Source: Tritrichomonas musculus (lineage: Eukaryota > Parabasalia > Tritrichomonadida > Tritrichomonadidae). From it: a stretch of 64,000 bases of DNA. Within the stretch, counting starts at the first letter, position 1. Every line of letters begins with the position of its first letter. The DNA lies in assembly GCA_039105265.1 (NCBI GenBank), contig JAPFFF010000060.1, positions 310,001 to 374,000 of the forward strand, in the 5' to 3' direction. The notes below the pieces were generated by a model. It was not told where the DNA came from, ran no database searches, and saw only the letters and a program-made list of their open reading frames with translations. This document shows, piece after piece, positions 40,529 to 50,462 of the stretch. The position numbers and the translations under genes are program-made.

Positions 40529-41386
40529 ATGTCTAAACAAATAATGAAAGAAGTGGAATCCTTAATCCAAAAGACAATGAAGAAGAACCAGAAAGAGATA
40601 GAGGCAGCACTGATGAAACCATTACATCCTTCCTATCCTTTTAGTACGAATGGAATTTATTTTCTTATTGGTAAACCAGGTGCAGGTAAGAGTTATTGGT
40701 TGTGGAAACACATACTAATTACTGAACGTCTATTTAAGCATCCGTACTATCAAAAAATAATATTTTGCTCAAGTTCTGGAAAAGCAGACAAAACGGCTGA
40801 GGCAATGAGTAAAGAGGTAAAGACACCAATAGTATATCTTAATGAAGCCCAATTGATGGATTACCTAAAGAAACACCTCAAAAGAAAAATAAAATATTAT
40901 GCAATGGTAAAGCATGTATTATCAAAAATGAAGGAAACAAATGAAGAAATGCAGAGACTTATAAACAAGCACTCCCTCCAAGAAATAGATGATAGAATAG
41001 TATATATAGCCAATAAGTTAGTAAAATACCAAACCTCTTCTTACCCATATAACACACTAATAATATTGGATGACTGTGCAGGAAGCGATTTGTTAACACA
41101 TAATAATACTGAATTCCTTAGACTATTAACCAAGACAAGACATTATAATATTACCTGCATCATGGCTATTCAGACAATCAGATTCGTACACATAAATGCA
41201 AAAAGATTGGCCACGGATATCATATGCTATAGTGGATACTCAGAAGAAGATTTTACTTCCTTGCTTCAACAAACAAATAACAACCTTAATATCAAGAAGA
41301 CGGTAAAAGAATATTTACAGCATAGAGATCTTCATTCAAAACTTATTATGAACATAACCGCCAATAAATATTACTTTGAAAAGTAG
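40529..41386 (+). CDS. Genome-packaging ATPase (element B)
   Basis: 285 residues with Walker A GKPGAGKS (about 48-55), Walker B LIILDDCAG and the TCIMAIQTIRF segment. Nearly collinear with A's ATPase. TAAATG start. Confidence 0.88.
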   Translation: MSKQIMKEVESLIQKTMKKNQKEIEAALMKPLHPSYPFSTNGIYFLIGKPGAGKSYWLWKHILITERLFKHPYYQKIIFCSSSGKADKTAEAMSKEVKTPIVYLNEAQLMDYLKKHLKRKIKYYAMVKHVLSKMKETNEEMQRLINKHSLQEIDDRIVYIANKLVKYQTSSYPYNTLIILDDCAGSDLLTHNNTEFLRLLTKTRHYNITCIMAIQTIRFVHINAKRLATDIICYSGYSEEDFTSLLQQTNNNLNIKKTVKEYLQHRDLHSKLIMNITANKYYFEK

Positions 41387-41403
41387 TTTTATTTGTAAAT
41401 TAA

Positions 41404-41934
41404 ATGCCTTCAGGAACAATCGATTCTGGAAAATATATTCAATCTACTACACCAGATTCTGGTGGTAGTACTTTTGGGAAATTTATAAATAATGCATGGA
41501 ATTCTGTAAAATCTGGTTTTGGGAAAGTAAGTAAATTCATTGGCGATAGTGCAGTTGGTAAAGCTGGTAAATGGGCTTGGAAAAATAAGGCACCAATATT
41601 AAATACAGTAGGGGGAGCAACACAAGCTTTTGGAACAATAACGGGTAATCCAGCAGCAATAGGTATAGGTAAAGGATTGACAACAATAGCAAGTGGAATA
41701 AAAGAAGGAGAAGTAAAGGCAGCATTAGAAAAGAATATAGCAGAAAGACAACCTAATCCGCTAGGTAGTAATGTAATGTATGCAGATTTTCCACGCATTC
41801 ATTATTCGAGAAAGCCAGCTGCTTATAAAATATATCAGAACAGAAGTAAATATGTGGACGAAGCAGAAGCACATATAGCGAAATTGAATAAAAGAAAGAG
41901 AAAGAAATCAAGAAAAACAAAGAAAACTCAATAA
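41404..41934 (+). CDS. Glycine-rich minor virion protein candidate (element B)
   Basis: 176 residues. Contains W-rich amphipathic segments (FGKFINNAWNSVKSGFGKV), an AIGIGKGLTTIASGIK stretch and a very basic C-terminus (KLNKRKRKKSRKTKKTQ). Same position as A's 31410-31865 protein and similar composition, but weak identity. The basic tail suggests contact with packaged DNA. TAAATG start. Confidence 0.45.
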   Translation: MPSGTIDSGKYIQSTTPDSGGSTFGKFINNAWNSVKSGFGKVSKFIGDSAVGKAGKWAWKNKAPILNTVGGATQAFGTITGNPAAIGIGKGLTTIASGIKEGEVKAALEKNIAERQPNPLGSNVMYADFPRIHYSRKPAAYKIYQNRSKYVDEAEAHIAKLNKRKRKKSRKTKKTQ

Positions 41935-41965
41935 AACTCAATAAAATGATTTTTTTATCAATTAA

Positions 41966-42520
41966 ATGTCTAAGCATTTGACAGGATCAAAAAGATTACA
42001 AGTAATACAGAACTGGCTTAATGGTCGTGAGGACCCTGATTGGGATGTACTTCCTACCAAAAAAGAAAACAAATATATAGTAAAAAGAAGAGAGCAACCA
42101 TTAACGAAACCACCACCTGAACCATTAACTAAAACAGAAACGATTGAAGAAAAAGTTGTTGGTCAGAATTCCGACCCACCTGAAGAACCGGTAAAAGAAA
42201 TACCAAAACCCAAAAAACCAATAATAGAAGAACAACCAAAACAAGTATATGATCCAACAATAAATATAGAAATACTAAACCAATTAAAGCTATTGGGTGA
42301 AGAGTTTAAAAACGAAAGGGCTAAGAAAGAACAGAAGAAAATGATAAAAGATGTAATACAAAAACAAATGAGAAAACCATATTATCCACAGTATACTCAG
42401 CCACAATACTTCCAAGAACCAAATCAAATAGAAGACGAATCAGAAGAGGAACCAATACCAGTAATCCCACCTCAACCTATTCGTAGAAGGCGAAATAATA
42501 TTTTCTCTGATAAGATTTAA
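41966..42520 (+). CDS. Conserved linker-type protein, KHLTGSKRL family (element B)
   Basis: 184 residues, starting MSKHLTGSKRLQVIQNWLNG, homologous to A's 30824-31360. Disordered proline/glutamate-rich middle, short conserved helix (EILNQLKLLGEEFKNERAKK), basic C-terminus RRRRNNIF. Immediately precedes the capsid gene. TAAATG start. Confidence 0.5.
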   Translation: MSKHLTGSKRLQVIQNWLNGREDPDWDVLPTKKENKYIVKRREQPLTKPPPEPLTKTETIEEKVVGQNSDPPEEPVKEIPKPKKPIIEEQPKQVYDPTINIEILNQLKLLGEEFKNERAKKEQKKMIKDVIQKQMRKPYYPQYTQPQYFQEPNQIEDESEEEPIPVIPPQPIRRRRNNIFSDKI

Positions 42521-42551
42521 TTTGCTTTTATTATTTTTCTTAAAAGAAAAT

Positions 42552-43045
42552 ATGTTAAATCCAGAAATTGAACTAAGGACGTCAGCTGAAACATGTACCC
42601 AAATTGCTAGCTATTTTGATATTGTTGATAATTGTATAGCCTTATCAGATACCAACAAGCAATACACAATTAGTCCACAAACATCTTATTCTCCATCGCC
42701 TCCAATTCAACAAGGCTCATATACAAGTGCAATTATATCACCTAACACAAACAATACAGCAGACATATATAATGGATTTATTAGAGCTGACATGGAGGTA
42801 AAGATTAAAGAAATGGCAGGACAAACTGTTGCTCCAGCAGATGATAAATATCAATTGAATAGAGTATGGTTTGGTTTCAAGGATGCTAGAGATGCTGTTG
42901 AGAAATATGAAATAGTAGCTAACGGAATAACGATATATACCCAGAACTTTGGTTGCGAAGAATCATTTCTAACTGCATGTTGCGCCAACGAAACAACAAA
43001 GAGAGCAGATGTATATTCAAAGGCTAGACATAAAGATATATGGAA
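42552..43045 (+). CDS. Major capsid protein, 5' part (element B), up to the C insertion
   Basis: Begins MLNPEIELRTSAETCTQIAS at an ATG preferred for its match to A's capsid. Contains VWFGFKDARDAVEKYEIVAN as in A. The gene is interrupted at 43046 by element C, whose target duplication is TGGAA. The rest of the gene lies at 62188-63276. Confidence 0.85.
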
Positions 43046-43217
43046 AGTAGTGTACAATTGTGGTGATTTTAGGACTAAAGTCCTAAACTCCCCCCAATTA
43101 CGTTTCTCCGCTCTGACGAGCTACGAAACGACCCCCATGAACATCGCTCATTTAGAACCATCATCATAATTTCCGATGGTGCAATTTTTTGGAATTCATT
43201 TATTTTTATACTTTTAT
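43046..43217 (+). repeat. Left terminal inverted repeat of element C
   Basis: About 170 bp. Contains a 9-bp-arm palindrome, TTTAGGACTAAAGTCCTAAA (43068-43087), and a GC-rich stretch with CCCCCCAATTACG, ending in the GGTGCAATTTTTTGG region. Matches the right copy with only small length differences in T runs. Confidence 0.93.
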
Positions 43218-43264
43218 TCTTTTAATTTTAATTTTTTATCCGCAATACAAATAACACCAGATAA

Positions 43265-43765
43265 ATGACTAAACAAGTTGCATACGTTTCTATTAATAAA
43301 TTATGTGATAAATTAGAGGAATTTATTAAAGAGCATACAATTGACAGCGCAGCTGGCCTTGGCTTTGCCAATGATTTAAAAACAAATGCATATGAATATT
43401 ATGTTTTATTTAGTAAAGATACAGTATATGAAGATAGATTTGATAGTAATTATGTAGTATTTAAACCAATATTGATATCACTTTGGAAGAGGCAACAATT
43501 GAAATATAATGATTTATGCAAGCTGTTTGAATGTGAAAAATTATATATTAAAGCCAAAACTAAAGGTGCACATTACAACATAAACACTAAAGAGAATCTA
43601 CAAAATTTGGTCATTGAACGTGAACCAAAAAAGTTTACCAATAGAGATGGAAAAGAAATAGTATACCATGATATTCGAAATTATGATACATACAGTTTGG
43701 TTAAAGAAATAGAATCCCGCTTAAAGACTAACTATCAGCAATTCATCAAAGAATGTGGCTTGTGA
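43265..43765 (+). CDS. Small protein of unknown function, carrying a mini-hairpin insert (element C)
   Basis: 166 residues starting MTKQVAYVSINKLCDKLEEF. A helical N-terminus is followed by DSAAGLGFAND, encoded by a GC-rich double mini-hairpin repeated in the next gene, then mixed alpha/beta with a basic KAKTKGAHYNI. No family recognised. TAAATG start. Confidence 0.45.
   Translation: MTKQVAYVSINKLCDKLEEFIKEHTIDSAAGLGFANDLKTNAYEYYVLFSKDTVYEDRFDSNYVVFKPILISLWKRQQLKYNDLCKLFECEKLYIKAKTKGAHYNINTKENLQNLVIEREPKKFTNRDGKEIVYHDIRNYDTYSLVKEIESRLKTNYQQFIKECGL
43343..43374 (+). repeat. Mini-hairpin repeat, copy 1 (element C)
   Basis: 32 bp: CAGC-GCA-GCTG followed by TTGGC-TTT-GCCAA, two perfect hairpins each with a three-base loop, read in frame as DSAAGLGFAN. 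Copy at 44565-44596 differs by one base. Confidence 0.9.
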
Positions 43766-43791
43766 AAAACACAAGACTCAAGCTCTGCTTG
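43759..43791 (+). repeat. Paired hairpins at the end of the first gene of C
   Basis: CTTGTG-AAAAA-CACAAG overlaps the stop codon of the 43265 gene; CAAGC-TCT-GCTTG follows at 43779-43791 with a three-base loop. Possibly a 3' end signal, possibly members of the mini-hairpin family. Confidence 0.7.
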
Positions 43792-43850
43792 TGGCTTATA
43801 ATAGGTATACTTATATGGGCCATTATTTTTTTGCATTTAATAGCATTCAA

Positions 43851-45887
43851 ATGAGTAAAACAAATGCGATACTTAAAGCAGGTCATGTAATGCAAGGCAA
43901 TAATACTCAAAAATTATTAGGATACTGTAATAGATTGAACAATGAATTAGGGTTTAATATTACTACTACTTCAGGAGGATATGTACTTAGGGACGAATCA
44001 TATGCTACTCGTTTAGTAGAACCTCTTAACGAATTTCAATTTGGTTTACGTGAAGGGAATAGTGTTAATGATACTACCATGAATAGATTCATTGAAAGGG
44101 TTCAAAATGAAAATCCATATGATAGACCAATAGATTATTCTGATTTAAAAGATTTTAATGATTATCAGTTTAGTAAATGGGCTAGAACAAATAATGGTGT
44201 TTATAATGAACTCACAACAAGAATTAATTCCCAAACACTTGAACAATATAAAAAGACATATCCAAAAAATGTTATAAAAGCTATCATTAGAATACTCAAT
44301 GAACATGATTTTGCATCAAATGATAATATTCACCATAAATATGTAAGGCGTATATATCAAGAAAGTCTGGACCATTTCACAAATAGAGTATATCCACAAA
44401 GTGAAGGTGCTTCTAGCGACAATAATATTGTTCCCCCTTCTCAAACAGAGTCTGCTCCCCCTTCTCAAACGGAGTTTAGGTCTGCTCCTTTCTTTAGATA
44501 TGGTGCGGCAGAGACTTTTCCGGAATTAAATCCATTGAATGCATTAAGAAGAAGACCCCCTAATGACAGCGCCGCTGGCCTTGGCTTTGCCAATGAAACA
44601 ACTCCAATTATAGATAACACTAATATTAATAATAACAATAATACATTTTTATTTCAAAATCAAATGGCACAAGAAGTAGATTTACAGCAATTAGTTAATT
44701 ACTACAATTCTTTTGCTCAAAATCCTGTAGATATCAATAATATAGCGAACAATGTCCAAGAAATTCAAAGAATAGCAATTGAATCAATAAACCATTTACG
44801 ACATCGACCAGGTAGGGTTGGTGGACCAAAACAAGGAATGAATTCATTATGGGATATCGTTCTAGACAATAAAAAAGACATCAAAAGAAGAAGAAAAGCA
44901 ATGACCCTTGCTGGAGCTCAAGATATTGTTAATAAAAGAAATGCAGCAAACCCTAATAGTCAACCATGGTCTGTATCAGATGAAGATGTTAACGGGGATA
45001 ATATTCCAGATATTATTATTAAAAATGGTAGCAACCATCCAATATACATTAATGGATACACAACAGCAAAGTCAGATTGGCCTGCACGATTTCATTTCTA
45101 TACAGATTATGATGCAGCTGCTAGAAAACAATATAGGAATGAACATGGCGGAAAATCAATCACTGTTCCAATATATCTCAAGGAGAAATTGAATTATAAT
45201 TATAATAATGACCTCAATGGAAATCCACATCATTTAGGTGAGATGACAGGCTATACAATGCCTGAAGCATGGAGAGATTACAAGTTAGATGGGTACAGTT
45301 TTGTTAAGGAGAAGCGAAAGAATGCCTTTGCTAGATTCCGCGATTATGTTGTTAGTCATGTTGTTGAAGATGTTATTAACGCTCTTAGGACTCAAAACAT
45401 ATTAGATATCACTCCTAAATTCAAGGCAAGACTAATTATGATGGCTACGTCAAAATTATGGAAACACTATATACTTAGTACAGTTGCTCATAAACGTAAT
45501 TTCACCTCAGTAGAAAATGAAGAGTTTAAGAAATGGTGTAAGAAGAGTGAAGGAAAACGAATGATTGATGCAGAAGTTTCAAGCCTATTATTACATGTTC
45601 TTCATACTAATGGAAATCATTGGACTGCTGAACAAAGAGCACAACTCAGAAATAAGATTTATAATGATTTCGGACACGCTATGGTAGAATCAGCTCAAGA
45701 AGTCAATGTACGTGAAAGGGAAAATTTGATACACGACCAATATACTGGACGAGAACAACAGGGCATGCAGTACGACCATCAAAATGATGAAGAAGGAGGT
45801 GAATGGCACGATGGTATCACACAAGAATATAATCGAGAACAGAATGGTGAATGGGACGCAGACGATGATGAGGCATTTTTAAACTAA
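43851..45887 (+). CDS. Large protein of unknown function (element C)
   Basis: 678 residues from the ATG at 43851, chosen for its CAAATG context. A helical first third, a linker with the mini-hairpin insert (SAAGLGFANET), an asparagine-rich stretch, a DVNGDNIPDIIIKN calcium-loop-like motif (EF-hand or dockerin type) and a long basic helical domain. Acidic C-terminus. No enzymatic family recognised; placed directly before the packaging ATPase, which suggests a virion or packaging part. Confidence 0.45.
   Translation: MSKTNAILKAGHVMQGNNTQKLLGYCNRLNNELGFNITTTSGGYVLRDESYATRLVEPLNEFQFGLREGNSVNDTTMNRFIERVQNENPYDRPIDYSDLKDFNDYQFSKWARTNNGVYNELTTRINSQTLEQYKKTYPKNVIKAIIRILNEHDFASNDNIHHKYVRRIYQESLDHFTNRVYPQSEGASSDNNIVPPSQTESAPPSQTEFRSAPFFRYGAAETFPELNPLNALRRRPPNDSAAGLGFANETTPIIDNTNINNNNNTFLFQNQMAQEVDLQQLVNYYNSFAQNPVDINNIANNVQEIQRIAIESINHLRHRPGRVGGPKQGMNSLWDIVLDNKKDIKRRRKAMTLAGAQDIVNKRNAANPNSQPWSVSDEDVNGDNIPDIIIKNGSNHPIYINGYTTAKSDWPARFHFYTDYDAAARKQYRNEHGGKSITVPIYLKEKLNYNYNNDLNGNPHHLGEMTGYTMPEAWRDYKLDGYSFVKEKRKNAFARFRDYVVSHVVEDVINALRTQNILDITPKFKARLIMMATSKLWKHYILSTVAHKRNFTSVENEEFKKWCKKSEGKRMIDAEVSSLLLHVLHTNGNHWTAEQRAQLRNKIYNDFGHAMVESAQEVNVRERENLIHDQYTGREQQGMQYDHQNDEEGGEWHDGITQEYNREQNGEWDADDDEAFLN
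44565..44596 (+). repeat. Mini-hairpin repeat, copy 2 (element C)
   Basis: Same 32-bp double hairpin as 43343-43374 with a single A/C difference in the first loop, read in frame as DSAAGLGFAN. Local GC is far above the surroundings. Confidence 0.9.
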
Positions 45888-45936
45888 ACATAATATGAGT
45901 CTTTTTTTACACATAATATAATCTATTAACATGTAA

Positions 45937-46794
45937 ATGAATAGCCTAAAAGACGTCAATTATTTAGTATCTGATACACTAAAACAAAATAAAGATAATT
46001 TATCAGGTGCATTAATAGAACCTATTCACGAAGATATTCACGTTAAATATAATTCTGTAAATGTTATCGTAGGCAAACAAAATTCTGGTAAAACAGTTAT
46101 TGCTCTACAAGAGATAATCAAAATAGGATTAATAAAAACACACCATTTATTAGTCTATATCACGAAGAATGGAGATGAAAACGATAGGAGCTGGCAAACA
46201 TTGAAACATCTAATTAAAATGCCATATATTACAATCTCTGAGAAAAATGCAGTTGATTTTATGACAGAATTGATAGCTGCAAAAAATCTCTATTATCTTG
46301 TCAAAAGAGAACACTTAGAAGAAAGATTAGATGATGGACAAAAAAATGATATGTTTAATGTTTTACATATACAAGACTTAGGCCCTGATGGGGCCCAAAG
46401 CGGCAAAGCCGGTTTTGCTAAAGAGTATCTTCACACATTAGTACTTTTTGATGATATCTCTAATAGCAAACTATTTTCATCAGAAGAATCATATTTTAGT
46501 CAACAACTTCGTAGATGTAGGCACACAAATATCACATACTTCTTGTTAATCCAAGGATGGAAAGGAATTAAGCCACATATCAAAAATGAGATAACAACTT
46601 TGTTTGTATTTCCATGTTTTAATCGTCAACAGTTGCATTATATATATTCACAATCAGCTAGTAATTTAGATTTTGAAGAATTTTATAATTTATATAGACA
46701 ATTAGCAGAAGAAAAAAATATTTATCCTGATTCACATTCATGCTTAATCGTTCAGGTATCAGAAGGGGGCAACACTATGTTGTCTTGTGTATGA
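45937..46794 (+). CDS. Genome-packaging ATPase (element C)
   Basis: 285 residues, Walker A GKQNSGKT (46-53), Walker B TLVLFDDIS, then a helical arm with RRCRHTNITYFLLIQGWKG. Divergent from the A and B ATPases but of the same FtsK/HerA/A32 family. Contains an in-frame mini-hairpin block (46381-46411). 3' end overlaps the next, minus-strand gene by 43 bp. TAAATG start. Confidence 0.8.
   Translation: MNSLKDVNYLVSDTLKQNKDNLSGALIEPIHEDIHVKYNSVNVIVGKQNSGKTVIALQEIIKIGLIKTHHLLVYITKNGDENDRSWQTLKHLIKMPYITISEKNAVDFMTELIAAKNLYYLVKREHLEERLDDGQKNDMFNVLHIQDLGPDGAQSGKAGFAKEYLHTLVLFDDISNSKLFSSEESYFSQQLRRCRHTNITYFLLIQGWKGIKPHIKNEITTLFVFPCFNRQQLHYIYSQSASNLDFEEFYNLYRQLAEEKNIYPDSHSCLIVQVSEGGNTMLSCV
46381..46411 (+). 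repeat. Mini-hairpin block in the ATPase gene of C
   Basis: GGCCC-TGATG-GGGCC and CGGC-AAA-GCCG, the second with a three-base loop. Read in frame as GPDGAQSGKAG. GC-rich pocket between the AT-rich coding flanks. Confidence 0.75.
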
Positions 46795-47108
46795 GGATTA
46801 ATAAAATGAATAATATTATTTATTGTTTCTTTTATCTGTTTTATCTCTTGTTTCAATTCAGATATCTCACTAATAAAATTATTTTTTTGCTCTATAATTG
46901 AATTCTCTTCTTTAATCTTCTTTAACATTAAAACATTTTTTATTTTCGTTATGTGATATCCTTTTATGTAATACATTTTGTTTAATTTATGCGTTGTAAG
47001 TGAATCCATATCATTTTTATGCTTGTTATAATACAAATTAAATTCATCAACTGTATCAAACTCTTTAGTATACTTTGAGATAGGTTCAATTATTTTCACA
47101 TCGTTCAT
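46752..47108 (-). CDS. Coiled-coil protein of unknown function (element C)
   Basis: 118 residues. First half DTVDEFNLYYNKHKNDMDSL then YYIKGYHITKIKNVLMLKK resembles a small folded module; the second half is coiled coil (ISELKQEIKQIKETINNII). Ends inside the 3' end of the ATPase gene. TAAATG start. Confidence 0.45.
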   Translation of the reverse strand: MNDVKIIEPISKYTKEFDTVDEFNLYYNKHKNDMDSLTTHKLNKMYYIKGYHITKIKNVLMLKKIKEENSIIEQKNNFISEISELKQEIKQIKETINNIIHFINPHTQDNIVLPPSDT

Positions 47109-47130
47109 TTACATTTGAAATAAATTTAAA

Positions 47131-47427
47131 TTACTTCAATAATGGTATATCAAATCTTCCTGGATTAAAATACTGGGCATTTACAGGTGTATTGTTAGTT
47201 TGTCTGATACCCGCCCCATTAACACCTAACGACTTATTGCCCGCAAATTTCCCTGCGTAGTTGCCTATTTTATTGATAACATTTCCTGCTGTCCCACCAA
47301 TCGCACCTCCAATAACTGGAGCTACTTTTGATACAATTTCTGCTCCTTTTTTAAGTACTGGTAATGCTTTTCCAATAATATTTTTTGCACCGCTAATCAA
47401 ATTTTTAAACCAACTTCCAAATGCCAT
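47131..47427 (-). CDS. Glycine-rich membrane-active candidate (element C)
   Basis: 98 residues from the ATG at 47427 (MAFGSWFKNLISGAKNIIGK). An amphipathic start is followed by VAPVIGGAIGGTAGNVINKI, like the minor virion proteins of A and B and, by composition, adenovirus protein VI. It is divergent from and adjacent to the capsid gene. Confidence 0.45.
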   Translation of the reverse strand: MAFGSWFKNLISGAKNIIGKALPVLKKGAEIVSKVAPVIGGAIGGTAGNVINKIGNYAGKFAGNKSLGVNGAGIRQTNNTPVNAQYFNPGRFDIPLLK

Positions 47428-47520
47428 TTCAATTCCAGTAAACATAAACAAAGTTTAGTTTACTTTACTGTCGCAAATAAAATGTAAATTATGATAAACA
47501 TTATTTTTATATTTAAACAA

Positions 47521-49410
47521 ATGACTTATTACAACGCACAAACAAAGAATTTAGGAAATGATGAGGGTGATGTTTTATCATTCTTTCAATCAAAATTACG
47601 TAATCTTATACAAAGAAATGGTGGAGATAACACATTTTCGTTTGTCATGGAGGAATTCAAAGATAAGGATGCACCATTACCTGTAGGTACAAAAACACGT
47701 ATAAAATTAACACATTCTGAGCACACAATTACACAAATTGAGAAGTCATTCACGACTATTCTTTTAGATTTTATCATAAAATTATCAAAACCAATTGACG
47801 TATCTGTTGACACACATGGACTTATGAAAATATTCGTTGGATTCAAAAATGCTGTAGAATTCTATGAAGATTGTAGATTTTGGATTAATGATAAACTCTT
47901 AGGTGCATATCGTCAAGATGAATTACAACGTGAATCATTTGCATATAATTCTATTAAGCCAAGAGATGCAAAAGCAACATCAAAATATTCACATTCCACA
48001 TGGGAAAATGTTTCACAATTCTCTCCATCAATTTGTGGCTGTTATGTAGACTTAAAAGATATTGCAGATGGACAACCACATAAATTTACCATCGAATTGA
48101 CTATACCATTTGTAGACCAATTAGCACTTCAAGCATGGCAATTATATCCTAATGCAATCTGTGGAGAAATAGAAGAAGAAGTAAAAACAAGTTTACGCGC
48201 ACTTGTATGGGCACAAGTGAATCCAAATGTAGTTAAAGAAACACTTCAATTTTTAGAAGATAAAGAAATAGATGAAGAAATGCCTGCTGTTATACCTATA
48301 TCACGTAAATTCACACAAATTGGAAGACCATCAGTGATTGTCTCTCATTATTCATCAAATCCAACTCCTTCACAAAAGCTTCATATAGAGTATCAAAGAT
48401 ATAAAGGCGTAAATGTATATGATGATGATGTACTAGAGCATCCAACAATTGATTTTGGATACACAGATGAAGAATTTACTAAATATAATGTTTCACGTGA
48501 TGATGTTAATAAAAGAGAATTTGCAGAATTAATCGCAGCAGCTAATCCTGATAAACCATTGGATCCAGGAGATACTGTCAAAATTATTAAAAGTGAATTA
48601 AAAGGTGCATTATTAGCAACAACAAAATCTGATAGCATCAACCTGAAAACAGAAAAGATTACACTAGATGTTCTTGGTGGAACTATTCAATTAGGTCGCT
48701 CAAATTTAGCAGGATTTGGATTAAAACAAGATGTTTACAATGGATTGGTTCGTGAATTGCAAACACCATTATTGATTCCATCACAAGAACTCACAAGAGA
48801 AATATTTGAAGGAACAGCAAAGGTAAATGGATTAGAAATCAGTAAAAGTATTCCATTACGTAATGCAACAAATATCACAATGATGTTCCCTAAGAGCCCT
48901 GCAGATATAACATGTTTTGATAATATTATGTATCAAAATGTGCAATTAGTTGTTAATAAAAGAACATATCCAGATACCGAATTTGCTAATACTTGTGCAG
49001 CCAGGTTCTATCAACATCAATTGATTGCAAACGAGTTAGATGGAGCGTTAGAGGCAACCCAAGAATTTGAAGATAGTTTTACACAGCCATTAAACGACCC
49101 AACAACTGGTAAACGTTATTTAAATTGTCGTTCTGACGGAACATCATTTGGTATCAATTTTCAACTCGAAAGAAGTAATGCAGGATATGTATTCGATGGA
49201 TTAGACACAGGTAGCACTTCAATAACTGTTACATTTAGAGGTCAGCCAATGTATCGTGGAGAAGATGACACATATTTTATTCCCGATCCAGAATACCCAA
49301 ATATGCATCCACCATCACCAGAAGCATGGATATGTTCCGACACATATTTTACATGGAGTGTTAATGGTGTTGAATACTATCCTAATTCAGTACCAAAAGG
49401 TTATGAGTAA
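47521..49410 (+). CDS. Major capsid protein, double jelly-roll (element C)
   Basis: 629 residues from the ATG at 47521 (context ACAAATG). LMKIFVGFKNAVEFYEDCRF and YVDLKDIADGQPHKFTIEL in the first third correspond to segments of the A/B capsid (VWFGFKDARDAVEKYEI and the region before LRRFLP). Beta-rich throughout. Homology to A/B is distant, placing C in another lineage. Confidence 0.72.
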   Translation: MTYYNAQTKNLGNDEGDVLSFFQSKLRNLIQRNGGDNTFSFVMEEFKDKDAPLPVGTKTRIKLTHSEHTITQIEKSFTTILLDFIIKLSKPIDVSVDTHGLMKIFVGFKNAVEFYEDCRFWINDKLLGAYRQDELQRESFAYNSIKPRDAKATSKYSHSTWENVSQFSPSICGCYVDLKDIADGQPHKFTIELTIPFVDQLALQAWQLYPNAICGEIEEEVKTSLRALVWAQVNPNVVKETLQFLEDKEIDEEMPAVIPISRKFTQIGRPSVIVSHYSSNPTPSQKLHIEYQRYKGVNVYDDDVLEHPTIDFGYTDEEFTKYNVSRDDVNKREFAELIAAANPDKPLDPGDTVKIIKSELKGALLATTKSDSINLKTEKITLDVLGGTIQLGRSNLAGFGLKQDVYNGLVRELQTPLLIPSQELTREIFEGTAKVNGLEISKSIPLRNATNITMMFPKSPADITCFDNIMYQNVQLVVNKRTYPDTEFANTCAARFYQHQLIANELDGALEATQEFEDSFTQPLNDPTTGKRYLNCRSDGTSFGINFQLERSNAGYVFDGLDTGSTSITVTFRGQPMYRGEDDTYFIPDPEYPNMHPPSPEAWICSDTYFTWSVNGVEYYPNSVPKGYE

Positions 49411-49455
49411 AATGTTAAATTCATTATTCTAAATATTTTTTTATCCTTTATACAA

Positions 49456-50025
49456 ATGGCAACAATTGAATTTGTACCACTTAAAGATTTCGAAAATGAT
49501 TATGAAATATTATCACAATATCCTTTTACAATTAGAAAGAAAAGGAATCATTATGAAGTCAAGGAATTTAAGAACCATTATGGGTATCCATCAGTTGCCT
49601 TAAATGGAGATAACAAGTTAAAGCATAGATTGATTGCAAAACAATTCATTCCAAATGATGACCCTGATAATAAAGTTGAGGTAGACCATAAAAACAAACG
49701 CCGTGATGATTATCATTTAGAAAATTTGCGATGGGTATCGAGAACCGAAAACCAAATTAATAAGACATCACATTTAGGTAATATTTATGAATATGTTGAT
49801 GATATCCCTGATGATGCTATTGTTGTTGATACTTATGGTGCTCATAAATTTGAAAATTATTATTATCATGATAATGTGTTTTATTTTTATAATGGGATTC
49901 AATATAGAAAATTAAAAATTGTCGATGATAAAGATGGATGTAAATGTGTTAATGTGAAAAGTATAGAAAATAAATTTGTACGAATATATTATAACAAATT
50001 CAAGAAATTGTATGACCTTTTATAA
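49456..50025 (+). CDS. HNH endonuclease, NUMOD4-like (element C)
   Basis: 189 residues. FVPLKDFENDYEILSQYPFT and KVEVDHKNKRRDDYHLENLR are the NUMOD4-like and HNH motifs, with a C-terminal beta-rich extension. Directly downstream of the capsid gene, as in B. Related to the copies in A and B more closely than other C genes are. Confidence 0.75.
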   Translation: MATIEFVPLKDFENDYEILSQYPFTIRKKRNHYEVKEFKNHYGYPSVALNGDNKLKHRLIAKQFIPNDDPDNKVEVDHKNKRRDDYHLENLRWVSRTENQINKTSHLGNIYEYVDDIPDDAIVVDTYGAHKFENYYYHDNVFYFYNGIQYRKLKIVDDKDGCKCVNVKSIENKFVRIYYNKFKKLYDLL

Positions 50026-50044
50026 ATTATTTATTTTTTTACAA

Positions 50045-50392
50045 ATGGACTCAAATAAAAAGACCAAAACATATTTTATAACAAAAGAGTACAACAATAA
50101 ATTACCATCCGAATTTTCAAATTCGCTAAATAAACGCTATATATCTTTCCAATATTGTCGAGCCACCTGTAATGGATACTTGGATGGTGAAACTGAAATA
50201 CATGCATCATTTATTCAAAGAGATAATTATGAAGATTCACTTGTTTTCTATGCAAATGTTATGCCGCCAAATAACAATCGCAAGTATGAATATATTGGCA
50301 CAAAAAGAGATTTTCGTGTATGGTTCACAGATGCTAATGGTAATGAGATAAAACCAGATAATTTTACATTATTTTTACTGTTGGAGTATTGA
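50045..50392 (+). CDS. Small penton-like or virion protein (element C)
   Basis: 115 residues from the ATG at 50045 (context ACAAATG). The C-terminal strands RVWFTDANGNEIKPDNFTLF follow the pattern of the last strands of small virophage and Polinton minor capsid proteins. Otherwise beta-rich with no enzyme motif. Lies between the HNH and fibre genes. Confidence 0.4.
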   Translation: MDSNKKTKTYFITKEYNNKLPSEFSNSLNKRYISFQYCRATCNGYLDGETEIHASFIQRDNYEDSLVFYANVMPPNNNRKYEYIGTKRDFRVWFTDANGNEIKPDNFTLFLLLEY

Positions 50393-50462
50393 TTTTGTTT
50401 ACAAAATCTTTAAGACTGAAAGGAGTATTAAATAATATTTTTTTACACTTAATGCTTAATAA

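Noticed and set aside
43343-44596. CRISPR-like repeats suggested by duplicated 32-bp units
   Set aside because: Only two copies, 1.2 kb apart, within coding genes of a eukaryotic element; no regular spacers.
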